Source: Pseudarthrobacter oxydans
GTDB taxonomy: Bacteria; Actinomycetota; Actinomycetes; Actinomycetales; Micrococcaceae
Length of the DNA: 64,000 nt
Reading direction: 5' to 3'
Assembly (NCBI RefSeq): GCF_030812335.1
Contig: NZ_JAUSSN010000003.1
Coordinates: 427,161 to 491,160 of the forward strand
A program made the position numbers and the translations under genes. Shown one piece after another: positions 46,899 to 56,101 of this stretch; the stretch's first letter is position 1, and each line of letters starts with the position of its first letter. The notes under the pieces are model-generated. The model was not told the origin of the DNA. It did no database searches and saw only the letters and a program-made list of their open reading frames with translations.

Positions 46899-47789
46899 CT
46901 ACTGGCGCCTAGCGCGGGTCAGCTCGGCCCTGGCCAGCAGCCCGCTGGCCGTCGGGTAGGCCACCTCTTCCAGCACCAGCGGATGCGGGGCCGCCAGCAC
47001 GGACTTGGCGTCCCGCTGCCGGGCAATCAGCCGTTCGTGCAGCCAGCCGGGCGCCTCGATGCCGGCCCCTACAAACAGCGCCGATCCCACGAGCGAGCGG
47101 ACCATGTTGTGGCAGAACGCATCGGCCTGGACCGTGGCCACCAGGACGCCGTCGGCGCCGCGGGCGAACTCGAAACGCTGGAGTTCCCGGATGGTCGTGG
47201 CACCTTCCCGCGGCTTGCAGTAGGACCGGAAATCCTGGAGTCCCAGCAGCTGGGAGGCGCCCTCGTTGAGCAGACCGACATCGAGCGGTTCCTGATGCCA
47301 CAGCGTGGCGGAGCGGCCCAGCGGGTCCCAGAGGAGCGGGCCGTCCGCAATCCGGTAGCTGTAGCGGCGCCAGAGCGCGGAGAACCGCGCGTCGAAGCCT
47401 TTGGGTGCGATGGTGACCTTGTGGACCTCGATGGACCCGGTGAGGTCGCCCAGCCCGCGGCTGAGGGCGCCGCGGAGCCGCCTCAGCAGCGCGACGGCCG
47501 GATCCAGCTCCACGCCGCGGTTCAGGCCCAGCCACTCGGCCTCCGTGAAGTCCACGTGGACCACCTGGCCGCGGGCGTGCACCCCGGCGTCGGTCCGTCC
47601 GGCGACGGTGACCCGGATCGGCCGGCGGATGAGCAGGGCCAGGGCTTCCTCCAGGGTGCCCTGGACGGTACGGCGTCCGGGCTGGACGGCCCACCCGCTG
47701 AAGGGTCCGCCGTCGTACGCAAGATCAAGCCGGACACGCAAAAACCCGCCGCCCCCTCTAACGGGGGCAGCGGGTTTCTGGTCGTTCAT
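46899..47789 (-). CDS. truA: tRNA pseudouridine(38-40) synthase
   Basis: 296 residues from ATG 47789. TruA modifies uridines 38-40 of tRNA anticodon stems. The core begins RVRLDLAYDGGPFSGWAVQPG, contains GRTDAGVHARGQVVH with the catalytic Asp, and ends with LVLEEVAYP. The codons for residues 5-17 form a GC-rich hairpin with a T-run that looks like the rplQ terminator. A TTG at 47741, directly after that T-run, would start LRVRLDL, which matches normal TruA N-termini. So the true start may be 47741, giving 280 residues. Confidence 0.93.
   Translation of the reverse strand: MNDQKPAAPVRGGGGFLRVRLDLAYDGGPFSGWAVQPGRRTVQGTLEEALALLIRRPIRVTVAGRTDAGVHARGQVVHVDFTEAEWLGLNRGVELDPAVALLRRLRGALSRGLGDLTGSIEVHKVTIAPKGFDARFSALWRRYSYRIADGPLLWDPLGRSATLWHQEPLDVGLLNEGASQLLGLQDFRSYCKPREGATTIRELQRFEFARGADGVLVATVQADAFCHNMVRSLVGSALFVGAGIEAPGWLHERLIARQRDAKSVLAAPHPLVLEEVAYPTASGLLARAELTRARRQ
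47739..47780 (-). terminator. Intrinsic terminator of the alpha operon, at the truA 5' end
   Basis: In minus orientation AAACCCGCTGCCCCC pairs with GGGGGCGGCGGGTTT around GTTAGA, with one mismatch, followed by a T-run. It lies about 40 bases after the rplQ stop, inside the annotated start of truA. Confidence 0.8.
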
Positions 47790-47820
47790 AGACTTAAGTC
47801 TATGCGAAGAAATCAGCGAA

Positions 47821-48405
47821 TTATTTCGCTTCCTTCTCGTCCTTCTTAGCGGGGGCTTCCTCAGCGGCCGGAGCCTCTTCGGTTGCTGCTGCTTCAGTCT
47901 CAGTCGCTTCAGCGGCCGGAGCCTCTTCGGTTTCAGCGGCTTCGGTCTCGGCGACCGGAGCAGCTTCTGCCTTGTCGGCGTCCTTCTTGTCGGCATCGCG
48001 CTTGGCGGCGGAGGTAGCCTCGGCTACAACTGCCTGCTTGGCGGAAACCGGCTCAAGAACCAGCTCGATGACAGCCATGGGAGCGTTGTCGCCCTTGCGG
48101 TTGCCGATCTTGGTGATGCGGGTGTAGCCGCCGTTGCGGTTCTCCACTGCCTGTGCAATGTCGGTGAACAGCTCGTGGACGATGCCCTTGTCGCTGATCA
48201 AGCCGAGTACACGGCGGCGGGAAGCCAGGTCGCCACGCTTGGCGAAAGTCACCAGGCGCTCGGCGTACGGCTTCAGTCGCTTGGCCTTGGTCACCGTGGT
48301 GGTGATCCGCTTGTGCTCGAACAGTGCGGCGGACAGGTTCGCGAGCATCAGACGCTCGTGACTCGCTCCGCCTCCGAGGCGCGGACCCTTAGCGGGGGTA
48401 GGCAT
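47821..48405 (-). CDS. rplQ: 50S ribosomal protein L17 with acidic repeat tail
   Basis: 194 residues. The L17 core (1-about 120) begins [25 protein letters not shown], in parts, and contains [19 protein letters not shown] roughly 70-residue Ala/Glu tail follows, with repeated EEAPAAE and TEAAETEEA units. Near-identical 24-bp DNA repeats encode part of it. Extended tails occur in actinobacterial L17. It follows rpoA. Confidence 0.95.
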   Translation of the reverse strand: MPTPAKGPRLGGGASHERLMLANLSAALFEHKRITTTVTKAKRLKPYAERLVTFAKRGDLASRRRVLGLISDKGIVHELFTDIAQAVENRNGGYTRITKIGNRKGDNAPMAVIELVLEPVSAKQAVVAEATSAAKRDADKKDADKAEAAPVAETEAAETEEAPAAEATETEAAATEEAPAAEEAPAKKDEKEAK

Positions 48406-48482
48406 AATAGTTTCTCCTCATATGGAAGCCGTTGGGCTGCGCACACCGTGGTGCATCCAGCCGGCAGGCCAAGATCTGTTTG

Positions 48483-49493
48483 TTAGAGCTCGTCGTCGCT
48501 GAAAGCGGCGTCGTCCTCTTCAATTGCTGCGGCGCGTGCTGCGAGGTCAAAACCGGGAGGCGAGTCCTTGAGGGACAGGCCCAGTTCAACCAGCTTTGCC
48601 TTGACCTCATCGATGGACTTCGCACCGAAGTTACGGATGTCCATGAGGTCGGCCTCGGAGCGGGCCACGAGTTCACCCACGGTGTGGATGCCCTCACGCT
48701 TGAGGCAGTTGTAGGAACGGACGGTGAGGTCCAGATCCTCGATCGGCAGGGCCATGTCTGCTGCCAGGGCAGCATCCGTCGGCGACGGGCCAATCTCGAT
48801 ACCTTCAGCTGCGGTGTTCAGCTCGCGGGCCAGACCGAACAGTTCCACCAGGGTGGTACCTGCCGAAGCAACGGCATCGCGCGGGGCGATGGCCTGCTTG
48901 GTCTCGACGTCGACAATGAGCTTGTCGAAGTCAGTGCGCTGCTCAACACGGGTAGCTTCCACGCGGAAAGTAACCTTCAGCACCGGCGAGTAGATCGAGT
49001 CGACCGGAATACGGCCGATCTCGGAGTCGCCGGACTTGTTCTGGGCTGCCGAAACGTAGCCGCGGCCGCGCTCGATGGTCAGTTCGAGTTCGAACTTGCC
49101 CTTCGAGTTCAGCGTGGCAATGTGCAGATCCGGGTTGTGGAATTCGACGCCGGCCGGCGGAGCGATGTCCGCGGCGGTGACGACTCCCGGGCCCTGCTTG
49201 CGCAGGTAAGCAACAACCGGCTCGTCGTGCTCGGAGGAAACCGACAGGTTCTTGATGTTCAGGATGATCTCGGTGACATCTTCCTTGACACCCGGAACCG
49301 TGGTGAACTCGTGCAGCACGCCATCGATCCGGATGCTCGTGACAGAGGCACCGGGGATGGAGGAGAGCAGGGTACGGCGGAGGGAGTTTCCGAGGGTGTA
49401 ACCGAAACCGGGCTCCAGCGGTTCAATAATGAAACGGGAGCGGTTGTCGGAGACGACCTCTTCGGAGAGGGTGGGGCGCTGTGCAATGAGCAC
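48483..49493 (-). CDS. rpoA: RNA polymerase alpha subunit
   Basis: 336 residues. The N-terminal dimerisation domain includes [21 protein letters not shown] (in parts) and [10 protein letters not shown]. The C-terminal DNA/activator-binding domain (about 250-315) has [23 protein letters not shown], read in parts. The acidic C-terminus [14 protein letters not shown] is typical of Actinobacteria. It lies between rpsK and rplQ, without the usual rpsD upstream. Confidence 0.97.
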   Translation of the reverse strand: MLIAQRPTLSEEVVSDNRSRFIIEPLEPGFGYTLGNSLRRTLLSSIPGASVTSIRIDGVLHEFTTVPGVKEDVTEIILNIKNLSVSSEHDEPVVAYLRKQGPGVVTAADIAPPAGVEFHNPDLHIATLNSKGKFELELTIERGRGYVSAAQNKSGDSEIGRIPVDSIYSPVLKVTFRVEATRVEQRTDFDKLIVDVETKQAIAPRDAVASAGTTLVELFGLARELNTAAEGIEIGPSPTDAALAADMALPIEDLDLTVRSYNCLKREGIHTVGELVARSEADLMDIRNFGAKSIDEVKAKLVELGLSLKDSPPGFDLAARAAAIEEDDAAFSDDEL

Positions 49494-49574
49494 TTAGGTT
49501 TCCTTTCGGCGAGCATCCGCTATATGACGCAACACAGGTGGTGGAAAGATCGGTCTGAGACTTAACGCGACTGG

Positions 49575-49606
49575 GCTTGCCCGGACCCGCGAAGGTCCGG
49601 GCAAGC
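49575..49606 (-). terminator. Stem-loop between rpsK and rpoA
   Basis: A perfect 13-bp stem, GCTTGCCCGGACC with GGTCCGGGCAAGC, and a 6-nt loop. It sits in the 132-base gap where rpsD is often found. There is no T-run, so an RNA-processing or attenuating element is as likely as a terminator. Confidence 0.6.
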
Positions 49607-49625
49607 ACCGGTGCGCTGGAAAGCC

Positions 49626-50027
49626 TTAGACGCGGCGGCGCTTCGGCGGACGGCAGCCGTTGTGGGCGCTGGGGGTTACATCCTGGATGGATCCAACCTC
49701 AAGGCCAGCGGCCTGCAGTGAACGGATTGCCGTTTCGCGTCCCGAACCCGGGCCCTTGACGAATACGTCAACCTTGCGCATGCCGTGCTCCTGCGCACGC
49801 TTTGCGGCGGCTTCGGCGGCCATCTGGGCTGCGAACGGGGTGGACTTACGTGAGCCCTTGAAGCCAACCTCGCCGGACGAAGCCCAGGAGATGACAGCAC
49901 CGTTCGGGTCCGTGATGGACACGATGGTGTTGTTAAAGGTGCTCTTGATGTGCGCCTGGCCCAGCGCGATATTCTTTTTGTCCTTCTTACGCGGCTTGCG
50001 AACCGCGCCACGAGTCTTCGGGGGCAT
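49626..50027 (-). CDS. rpsK: 30S ribosomal protein S11
   Basis: 133 residues. Blocks [40 protein letters not shown] (in parts) and the C-terminal [18 protein letters not shown] are characteristic. S11 forms part of the 30S platform near the E site. It follows rpsM by 41 bases. Confidence 0.97.
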   Translation of the reverse strand: MPPKTRGAVRKPRKKDKKNIALGQAHIKSTFNNTIVSITDPNGAVISWASSGEVGFKGSRKSTPFAAQMAAEAAAKRAQEHGMRKVDVFVKGPGSGRETAIRSLQAAGLEVGSIQDVTPSAHNGCRPPKRRRV

Positions 50028-50068
50028 TATTTCTCCTACAGAAAGTTATCGGGGGGAAGACGAGCGGT

Positions 50069-50443
50069 TTAGCGCGTCTTCTTCTTGCCTGCAACGGTGC
50101 GCTTCGGACCCTTACGGGTACGTGCGTTCGTCTTCGTACGCTGTCCGCGCACTGGCAGGCCCTTACGGTGGCGAATACCTTCGTAGCTGCCGATTTCAAC
50201 CTTGCGGCGGATATCTGCTGCTACTTCGCGGCGAAGGTCACCCTCAACCTTGTAGTTGCCTTCAATGTAATCACGCAGCTGGACGAGCTCGGCGTCGGAC
50301 AGGTCCTTGACCCGAACGTCCGCGCTGATGCCGGTGGCAGCCAGGGTTTCGTGTGCACGGGTCTTGCCCACGCCGTAGATGTAAGTAAGCGCAATTTCCA
50401 ACCGCTTTTCGCGGGGAATGTCTACGCCAGCGAGACGAGCCAT
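50069..50443 (-). CDS. rpsM: 30S ribosomal protein S13
   Basis: 124 residues from the conserved start [21 protein letters not shown]. The helix-rich C-terminus [22 protein letters not shown] binds 16S rRNA and contacts the tRNA. The frame extends upstream of 50443, but that part is unconserved. It is downstream of rpmJ with a 175-base leader. Confidence 0.97.
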   Translation of the reverse strand: MARLAGVDIPREKRLEIALTYIYGVGKTRAHETLAATGISADVRVKDLSDAELVQLRDYIEGNYKVEGDLRREVAADIRRKVEIGSYEGIRHRKGLPVRGQRTKTNARTRKGPKRTVAGKKKTR

Positions 50444-50618
50444 AGAGGCAGTGCTCCTTGAATAAACCGGAGGTCGTAGGCAGTACACCCGCACATTCCG
50501 TGCGGCCCCAGCCTCCGACCGGGGGTTAGCTGTACGGGCTCATACGTCCCAGATCAGCTTGTGCTGCCTTTTATTTACTTGCGTGGGTTAGCAACCCAGG
50601 ATTTCCCGAAGAGGGAAA

Positions 50619-50732
50619 TTAGCCCTGGCGCTGCTTGTGGCGCGGGTTCTCGCAGATCACCATGACCCGGCCATTACGGCGGATCACTTTGCACTTTTCG
50701 CAGATCTGCTTGACGCTCGGCTTGACCTTCAT
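50619..50732 (-). CDS. rpmJ: 50S ribosomal protein L36
   Basis: 37 residues: [19 protein letters not shown] followed by [18 protein letters not shown]. The zinc-ribbon ligands C-x2-C, Cys and His (CEKC, C, H) are all present, so this is the zinc-binding form. Its position between infA and rpsM is standard. Confidence 0.96.
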   Translation of the reverse strand: MKVKPSVKQICEKCKVIRRNGRVMVICENPRHKQRQG

Positions 50733-50800
50733 GGCGTTCCTTTGCGTGTTGCAGTGGTCAGCTGGACCGGCCTTCGGCTATTGCTCTGGCCGCCCAGTGT

Positions 50801-51022
50801 TTACTTGTAGCGGTAGACGATACGACCACGTGTCAGGTCGTACGGGCTCAGCTCCACCACTACCCGGTCCTCAGGGAGAATCCTGATGTAGTGCTGGCGC
50901 ATCTTTCCAGAGATGTGTGCCAGAACGACGTGCTTGTTGGTGAGCTCAACGCGAAACATCGCGTTAGGCAGCGCCTCAGTCACAACGCCCTCGATCTCAA
51001 TGACCCCGTCCTTCTTGGCCAT
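50801..51022 (-). CDS. infA: Translation initiation factor IF-1
   Basis: 73 residues, starting [20 protein letters not shown] and ending [12 protein letters not shown], a complete S1-like OB-fold. The frame is open further upstream, but the conserved Met at 51022 sets the start. It heads the infA-rpmJ-rpsM-rpsK-rpoA-rplQ transcript. Confidence 0.97.
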   Translation of the reverse strand: MAKKDGVIEIEGVVTEALPNAMFRVELTNKHVVLAHISGKMRQHYIRILPEDRVVVELSPYDLTRGRIVYRYK

Positions 51023-51199
51023 ACCCTCCGCTAACTGTTGTTTGCCGCAGCCCTTCGGCTTGCACCGGAAATCACCGCGGACGTTTTTGATTGATTGGCT
51101 GATGCCTCCCGGCCCCAAAAGGGCACAACAGGGCAGACAACCAACAGACAACATTACGCCATCACGGCCCGAATGTTAAATCCAGCAAGCGTAGCGCAC

Positions 51200-52216
51200 T
51201 CAGCGTCCGTATGCACCAAATTCGCCCGCCGGCGTGCTCACGGCCTCCGCGCAGGCGACCCCGTCCAGGATGGCCAGACGCACGACGTCGGCTGCCGCGC
51301 TCTGCAGGGTGATGAGGCTCGCGTTACGGGCGGCCTCGCTGCTGCGGTCGAGCGCGAGCGCGCCGGTGGCGAGGCAGAAGACGGTGTCCCCGTCCGCGAG
51401 GGTATGGCTGGGATTCAGCGCCCGGGCCAGCCCGGCGTGGGCTGCCGACGCGGTCCGTTTGCATTCGGCCTTGTCCAGGATCGCGTTCGTGGCGACGACG
51501 ACAAGGGTTGTGTTGAGCGCGGGCGGCGGCACCTGCTGCGCAGATTCCGGTGCGGCTTCCGCCGCAGCAGCCGCAACCCTCGGCGTGCTCGCTCGTTCCT
51601 CGCTTAGACGCACGCTGCCGGGTTCCGGCTGTTGCGGCGATGTGCCAAAAGGTAACCCGAGGGCGTTGACCACTGCGAGGGCTCCGACGACGACGCCGTT
51701 GTCTAAAGTGATGGATGCGGTTCCCACCCCGCCTTTGTACGTCCCTCTGCCTATGAGGGCTCCGGTGCCGGCGCCGACGTTGCCTCGTTCGACGTCGTGC
51801 TCGATCTTGCGGGCGGCGGCGTCCGCGGTGGCCGCGTAGCCCATGGCCGCGTCCGGGCGGGCGGCGAAGTCCCCGCCGCGGCCGAGGTCGAAAATGGCGG
51901 CGGCCGGGACGATCGGGACCACGCCGCCGGGCACGGCGAATCCCCGGCCGTTCTCCTCGCACCATTGCTGGGCGCCGTGGGCAGCGGCGAGGCCGAAGGC
52001 GCTTCCGCCGGTGAGCACGACGGCGTCGACGGTCCGGCTCAGGGTCGTGGGGTCCAGGGCGTCGGTCTCATGGGTTCCGGGGCCGCCGCCGCGGACATCG
52101 ACGGAGCCCACCGTCCCGACGGGAGGCAGCACCACCGTCACCCCGCTCAGCCAGCCCTCATCCGTCCTGCCGGCGTGGCCCACCCTCAGGCCGGGCACAT
52201 CAGTAATTGCAGTCAT
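51200..52216 (-). CDS. P1 family (S58, DmpA-like) peptidase
   Basis: 338 residues. DmpA-type enzymes are N-terminal-nucleophile aminopeptidases that self-cleave. The start is MTAITDVPGLRVGHAGR. The body shows VDVRGGGPGTHETDAL, VLTGGSAFGLAAA and KGGVGTASITL. The nucleophile region is ALNTTLVVVATNA, with a Thr after the expected cleavage point. A poorly conserved Ala/Glu-rich insert lies just before it (about 215-245). It sits at the head of the infA operon on the same strand and is divergent from the sugar transporter. Confidence 0.88.
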   Translation of the reverse strand: MTAITDVPGLRVGHAGRTDEGWLSGVTVVLPPVGTVGSVDVRGGGPGTHETDALDPTTLSRTVDAVVLTGGSAFGLAAAHGAQQWCEENGRGFAVPGGVVPIVPAAAIFDLGRGGDFAARPDAAMGYAATADAAARKIEHDVERGNVGAGTGALIGRGTYKGGVGTASITLDNGVVVGALAVVNALGLPFGTSPQQPEPGSVRLSEERASTPRVAAAAAEAAPESAQQVPPPALNTTLVVVATNAILDKAECKRTASAAHAGLARALNPSHTLADGDTVFCLATGALALDRSSEAARNASLITLQSAAADVVRLAILDGVACAEAVSTPAGEFGAYGR

Positions 52217-52302
52217 GGCTCTATTGTGCTCCCCGCCGACCGCCGCCGCCTGGTCGGCTTTTCCATCGTCTGGAAGAATCGCCCCCAGATGTCTGTGGTC
52301 CA

Positions 52303-52329
52303 AACGATCGTTATGTAATACTGCATGCA
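52303..52329. promoter_or_regulatory. Two palindromes upstream of the sugar-transport genes
   Basis: AACGATCGTT (52303-52312) and TGCATGCA (52322-52329) are perfect palindromes in the AT-richer part of the 264-base region between the divergent peptidase and transporter genes. LacI-type repressors often bind such sites near sugar transporters. No regulator gene is adjacent; a role is inferred. Confidence 0.3.
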
Positions 52330-52480
52330 ACACAGCGTGAACGGGCAACGAAGCCTAGGACAACAAAGCTCTACTGGTGTCTCGTGCGGGGTTCTGCCCA
52401 CCAACCGTGTGGTGAAGTGATAGCAAGGTATCCCCGCCCACCCGCCTGCCCCGGCAGGCACGGACCCGTTAGAGACCTGA

Positions 52481-53431
52481 ATGACGCGACAATTGACCGA
52501 CCGGCCCCGCGCCGTCGTCGAGGCGAAACCGGCCGCGACGCCACGTGCCCGCTGGTCCGCCAGAACCCGCCGGGACTTCTTCGTCTTCCTGGCCCTGGCC
52601 CTGCCCAACCTTCTCCTGATTGCGGTGTTCACCTACCTCCCGCTCTTCAACAACATCTACTACTCCACGCTGGACTGGACGCTGGGTTCCGCCTCGGCCA
52701 CGGTGGTGGGCCTCGATAACTACGTAACGTTCTTCACGAGTTCGGACGCCACCAAGGTCCTGGGCACCACCGCCATTTTCACCCTGGTCACGGTCGGCGG
52801 GTCCATGGTCCTTGGCCTGCTGGTGGCCCTGGCCCTGAACTCCAGGATCCGCGGGACAACGTTCGCGCGCTCGGCCGTCTTCGCCCCCTACGTGCTCAGC
52901 GGCGTCGGCGTCGGCCTCGTCTGGCTGTTCATATTCGATCCCGGCTACGGGGTGCTCGCTTGGCTGCTGCGCGGGCTCGGCCAGCAGAGTCCGCAGTGGA
53001 TCAATGATCCCCAGTTGTCCCTGGTCATGGTCATGATCGTCTACGTCTGGAAAAACCTGGGCTACTGCGCCGTCGTCTACCTCGCCGGGCTGCAGTCGCT
53101 CCCGCAGGATGTCATGGAGGCCGCATCACTCGACGGGGCCAACGGCTTCAAGCGCTTCGTGACCATGTCCCTGCCGCTGCTCTCCCCCACCACATTCTTC
53201 CTGCTCATCACCACCATGCTCAGCTCGCTGCAGGCGTTTGACCTGATCCGGATCATGACCCCGCTGGGCAACGGCACCAGCACGCTGATCTACGAGGCCT
53301 ACCTCCAGGCCTTCGGCGCGTTCAACCGGGCCGGCTACTCGGCGGCCATCTCCGTAATCCTGTTCGCCATCCTGCTCATCATCACCGTGCTGCAGCTGCG
53401 GTTCGTCGAACGGAAGGTGCACTACTCGTGA
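52481..53431 (+). CDS. ABC sugar transporter permease (MalF/UgpA-like)
   Basis: 316 residues with six predicted membrane helices. The first is FFVFLALALPNLLLIAVFTYLP at about 30-50, in parts. The permease EAA loop (about 210-225) reads VMEAASLDGANGFKRFVTMSLP, in parts, and contacts the ATPase. It is the first gene of a three-gene carbohydrate importer. The stop overlaps the next gene in a GTGA junction. Confidence 0.92.
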   Translation: MTRQLTDRPRAVVEAKPAATPRARWSARTRRDFFVFLALALPNLLLIAVFTYLPLFNNIYYSTLDWTLGSASATVVGLDNYVTFFTSSDATKVLGTTAIFTLVTVGGSMVLGLLVALALNSRIRGTTFARSAVFAPYVLSGVGVGLVWLFIFDPGYGVLAWLLRGLGQQSPQWINDPQLSLVMVMIVYVWKNLGYCAVVYLAGLQSLPQDVMEAASLDGANGFKRFVTMSLPLLSPTTFFLLITTMLSSLQAFDLIRIMTPLGNGTSTLIYEAYLQAFGAFNRAGYSAAISVILFAILLIITVLQLRFVERKVHYS

Positions 53432-54360
53432 GCCTGCTCTCCCCCGTCAGCCCCGACCCCGCCGCCGATGCCGGCCCCGCCTCCGGCGCAGGGCCCGACA
53501 TCCCCCTGCACCGTCACCGGCCGTTCTCGCGGGCCAACCTGACCCAGACCATCGCCGGCGGCTACCTTCCGCTGATCCTCAGCACCCTGGTTGTCTTCCT
53601 GCCGCTGCTGTGGATGGTGCTGAGTTCCTTTAAGCAGCCCGGCGAAATCATCACCATGGACTTGAAGATCCTGCCGGAGGGCCTGAACCTCGAGAACTAC
53701 AACATCGCCATGACGACGGTCCCGTTCGCGCAGTTCTTTATGAACAGCCTGATTGTCACGACCGTGGGCGCCACCATCAAAGTCCTCCTGGCCATCCTGA
53801 CCGCCTACGCGCTCGTGTTTGTCCGTTTCCCTTACAAGAACATCATTTTCGTGCTGATCCTGGTGGCCCTGATGGTCCCCCCGCAGGTATCCATCCTGCC
53901 CAACTACATCCTGATCGCAGGGATGGGCGGCAAGAACACCCTGTGGGGCATCATCCTCCCGGGCCTGGGCACGGCGTTCGGCACGTTCCTGCTCCGCCAG
54001 CACTTCATGACGCTGCCCGCGTCCATCCTGGAATCGGCAGAGATCGACGGCGCCGGCCACTGGCGCCGCCTCTGGCAGATCGTGGCGCCGGTCTCCGGAC
54101 CGTCGATCGCCACGGTGGCCCTCGTCGTCGTCGTGAGCGAATGGAACGACTACATCTGGCCGCTGATCATCACGGACCGGCCCGAGACGATGACCCTGCC
54201 GGTGGGCCTGACGCTGCTGCAGAACTCCGAGGGCAACGGCTCCGGCTGGGGCATCCTGATGGCCGGCGCCGTGCTCGTGATCGTCCCCATCCTGCTGGTA
54301 TTCGCGGCTCTGCAGCGTTACATCGTGGCCGGCCTGACCCAGGGCAGCGTCACCGGGTGA
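53428..54360 (+). CDS. ABC sugar transporter permease (MalG/UgpE-like)
   Basis: 310 residues, starting at GTG 53428. An N-terminal Pro-rich 30 residues precede six membrane helices. The EAA loop reads ILESAEIDGAGHWRRLWQIVAP, in parts. The final GLTQGSVTG is the typical end of MalG-like proteins. It pairs with the preceding permease to form the channel. Confidence 0.92.
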   Translation: MSLLSPVSPDPAADAGPASGAGPDIPLHRHRPFSRANLTQTIAGGYLPLILSTLVVFLPLLWMVLSSFKQPGEIITMDLKILPEGLNLENYNIAMTTVPFAQFFMNSLIVTTVGATIKVLLAILTAYALVFVRFPYKNIIFVLILVALMVPPQVSILPNYILIAGMGGKNTLWGIILPGLGTAFGTFLLRQHFMTLPASILESAEIDGAGHWRRLWQIVAPVSGPSIATVALVVVVSEWNDYIWPLIITDRPETMTLPVGLTLLQNSEGNGSGWGILMAGAVLVIVPILLVFAALQRYIVAGLTQGSVTG

Positions 54361-54429
54361 CGCCGCCGTCGAAAGCTCCAACTCAAACACAGCCATTTCA
54401 ACGAGTCAGCATCATCGAGAGGATCCACC

Positions 54430-55776
54430 ATGGCATTGAATCTTGACCGCAGGCACTTCCTGGGACTGGCAGGTGCCGGCGCCGGCGCCGCCGCGCTGTC
54501 GGCCTGCGGAGGCCCGTCCACCGCAGGCCCCGCGCCTGCGACCGCGGCCGCCGACATCGACTTCAGCGGCGTCAAGCCCGCAGCCTCGATCGATTTCTGG
54601 TCCAACCACCCGGGCAAGTCCCAGGACGTGGAGAAGGCGATCATCGAGAAGTTCCACGCGAAGTTCCCGGAGATCAAGGTCAACCTGGTCACCGCCGGGG
54701 CGAACTATGAGGAAATCGCCCAGAAGTTCCAGACCTCGCAGGCCGCGAAGTCCGGCCTTCCGGGTCTTGTGGTGCTCTCGGATGTCTGGTGGTTCCGGTA
54801 CTACTCCAACGGCAACATCATCGCCTTGGACAGCCTGATCAAGCAGCTGGACGTCAAGGTCGATGACTTCCAGAAGTCCCTCATCGCGGATTACCAGTAC
54901 GAGGACAAGCAGTGGGCGCTGCCTTACGGCCGTTCCACCCCGCTGTTCTACTACAACAAGGACCACTTCAAGGCCGCCGGGCTGCCGGACCGTGCCCCGA
55001 AGACGTGGCAGGAGTTTGCCGAGTGGGCACCCAAGCTGAAGGCCAGTTCCGGCGCCCAGTACGCCTACATCTACCCGGCGCTGGCCGGCTACGCGGGCTG
55101 GACGCTGCAGAACAACCTGTGGGGCTGGGGCGGCAGCTGGTCCGACGAGTGGAAGTTCAACTGCGATTCGGCCGAGTCGGTCGCCGCGCTGCAGTGGGCC
55201 CAGGATTCCATCTTCAAGGACAAGTGGGCCGGGGTCTCGTCCAAGGAAGCTGCTGATGACTTCGCGGCGGGGATCACCTCGTCAACGATTTCCTCGACGG
55301 GTTCCCTGCTGGGGGTGCTGAAGTCCGCGAAGTTCAACGTGGGCGTCGGCTACCTGCCGGGCGGTCCGAAGAACGAAAGCCCGGTGTGCCCCACCGGCGG
55401 CGCAGGACTGGGCATCCCCAGCGGCGTCAGCAAGGAAGTGCAGCTCGCCGCCGCGACCTTCCTGAAGTTCATGACGGAACCAGAAAACACGGCCCAGTTC
55501 TCCGCGGCGACCGGCTACATGCCCACCCGCACCTCGGCCGACATGACCGCGGTACTGGCAGCCACCCCGCAGATCAAGACCGCCATGGACCAGCTCGCCG
55601 TGACCCGCGTGCAGGACAACGCCCGCGTGTTCCTGCCGGGCGCGGACCAGGAGATGGCCAAGTCCGCGGCGGCGATCCTCACCCAGCAGGGCGACGTCCA
55701 GGCCACCATGACGGCGCTCAAGGCCACCCTGGAAGGCATTTACACCAAAGACGTGAAGCCCAAGCTCAAGAGCTGA
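54430..55776 (+). CDS. ABC sugar-binding lipoprotein, Tat-type signal
   Basis: 448 residues, extracellular solute-binding family 1. The signal has DRRHFLGLAGAGAGAAALSACGG: a twin-arginine pair followed by the lipobox LSAC (Cys at 26), shown here without its flanks. The mature protein has SIDFWSNHPGKSQDVEKA and YGRSTPLFYYNKDHFKAAGLP, both usual in sugar-binding proteins. GAGAGG precedes the ATG. No ATPase gene follows. The sugar is unknown; malto-, cello- or glycerol-phosphate-type ligands are all possible. Confidence 0.92.
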   Translation: MALNLDRRHFLGLAGAGAGAAALSACGGPSTAGPAPATAAADIDFSGVKPAASIDFWSNHPGKSQDVEKAIIEKFHAKFPEIKVNLVTAGANYEEIAQKFQTSQAAKSGLPGLVVLSDVWWFRYYSNGNIIALDSLIKQLDVKVDDFQKSLIADYQYEDKQWALPYGRSTPLFYYNKDHFKAAGLPDRAPKTWQEFAEWAPKLKASSGAQYAYIYPALAGYAGWTLQNNLWGWGGSWSDEWKFNCDSAESVAALQWAQDSIFKDKWAGVSSKEAADDFAAGITSSTISSTGSLLGVLKSAKFNVGVGYLPGGPKNESPVCPTGGAGLGIPSGVSKEVQLAAATFLKFMTEPENTAQFSAATGYMPTRTSADMTAVLAATPQIKTAMDQLAVTRVQDNARVFLPGADQEMAKSAAAILTQQGDVQATMTALKATLEGIYTKDVKPKLKS

Positions 55777-55805
55777 CGGCCCGCACGGTCTCCGCCGCTA
55801 CGACG

Positions 55806-55848
55806 AATCCCTGGCGCTGCCGGTCTTCCAGCAACGCCAGGGATTCTT
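55806..55848. terminator. Terminator hairpin, distal copy
   Basis: AATCCCTGGCG (55806-55816) pairs perfectly with CGCCAGGGATT (55835-55845), followed by CTT. It is 30 bases after the sugar-binding protein gene on the plus strand. Confidence 0.75.
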
Positions 55849-55965
55849 CGCGTCGCCGGCCATGGTGCGCGTCGCCGGCGCCAATGCGCATCGCAGACTG
55901 CATCGGGACGGGCGCGACGCCGAGCGGGGCCAATTTCGCGGCACCAACTTTCCGCCGACGCGCTA

Positions 55966-56007
55966 AATCCCTGACGCTGCCACATTCCGGCGTCGCCAGG
56001 GATTCTT
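55966..56007. terminator. Terminator hairpin, proximal to map
   Basis: AATCCCTGACG (55966-55976) pairs with CGCCAGGGATT (55994-56004) with one mismatch, followed by CTTT. It is a duplicated copy of the hairpin at 55806, and serves the minus-strand map transcript first. Confidence 0.7.
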
Positions 56008-56101
56008 TGCGTCGCCGGCCGTAACGCGCATCGCCGGCGCCAATGCGAGTCGCCAGTGCGGCGCCAACGCACGTAGCCAGCGTTGCTCCGCGTTCGGGGG
56101 C

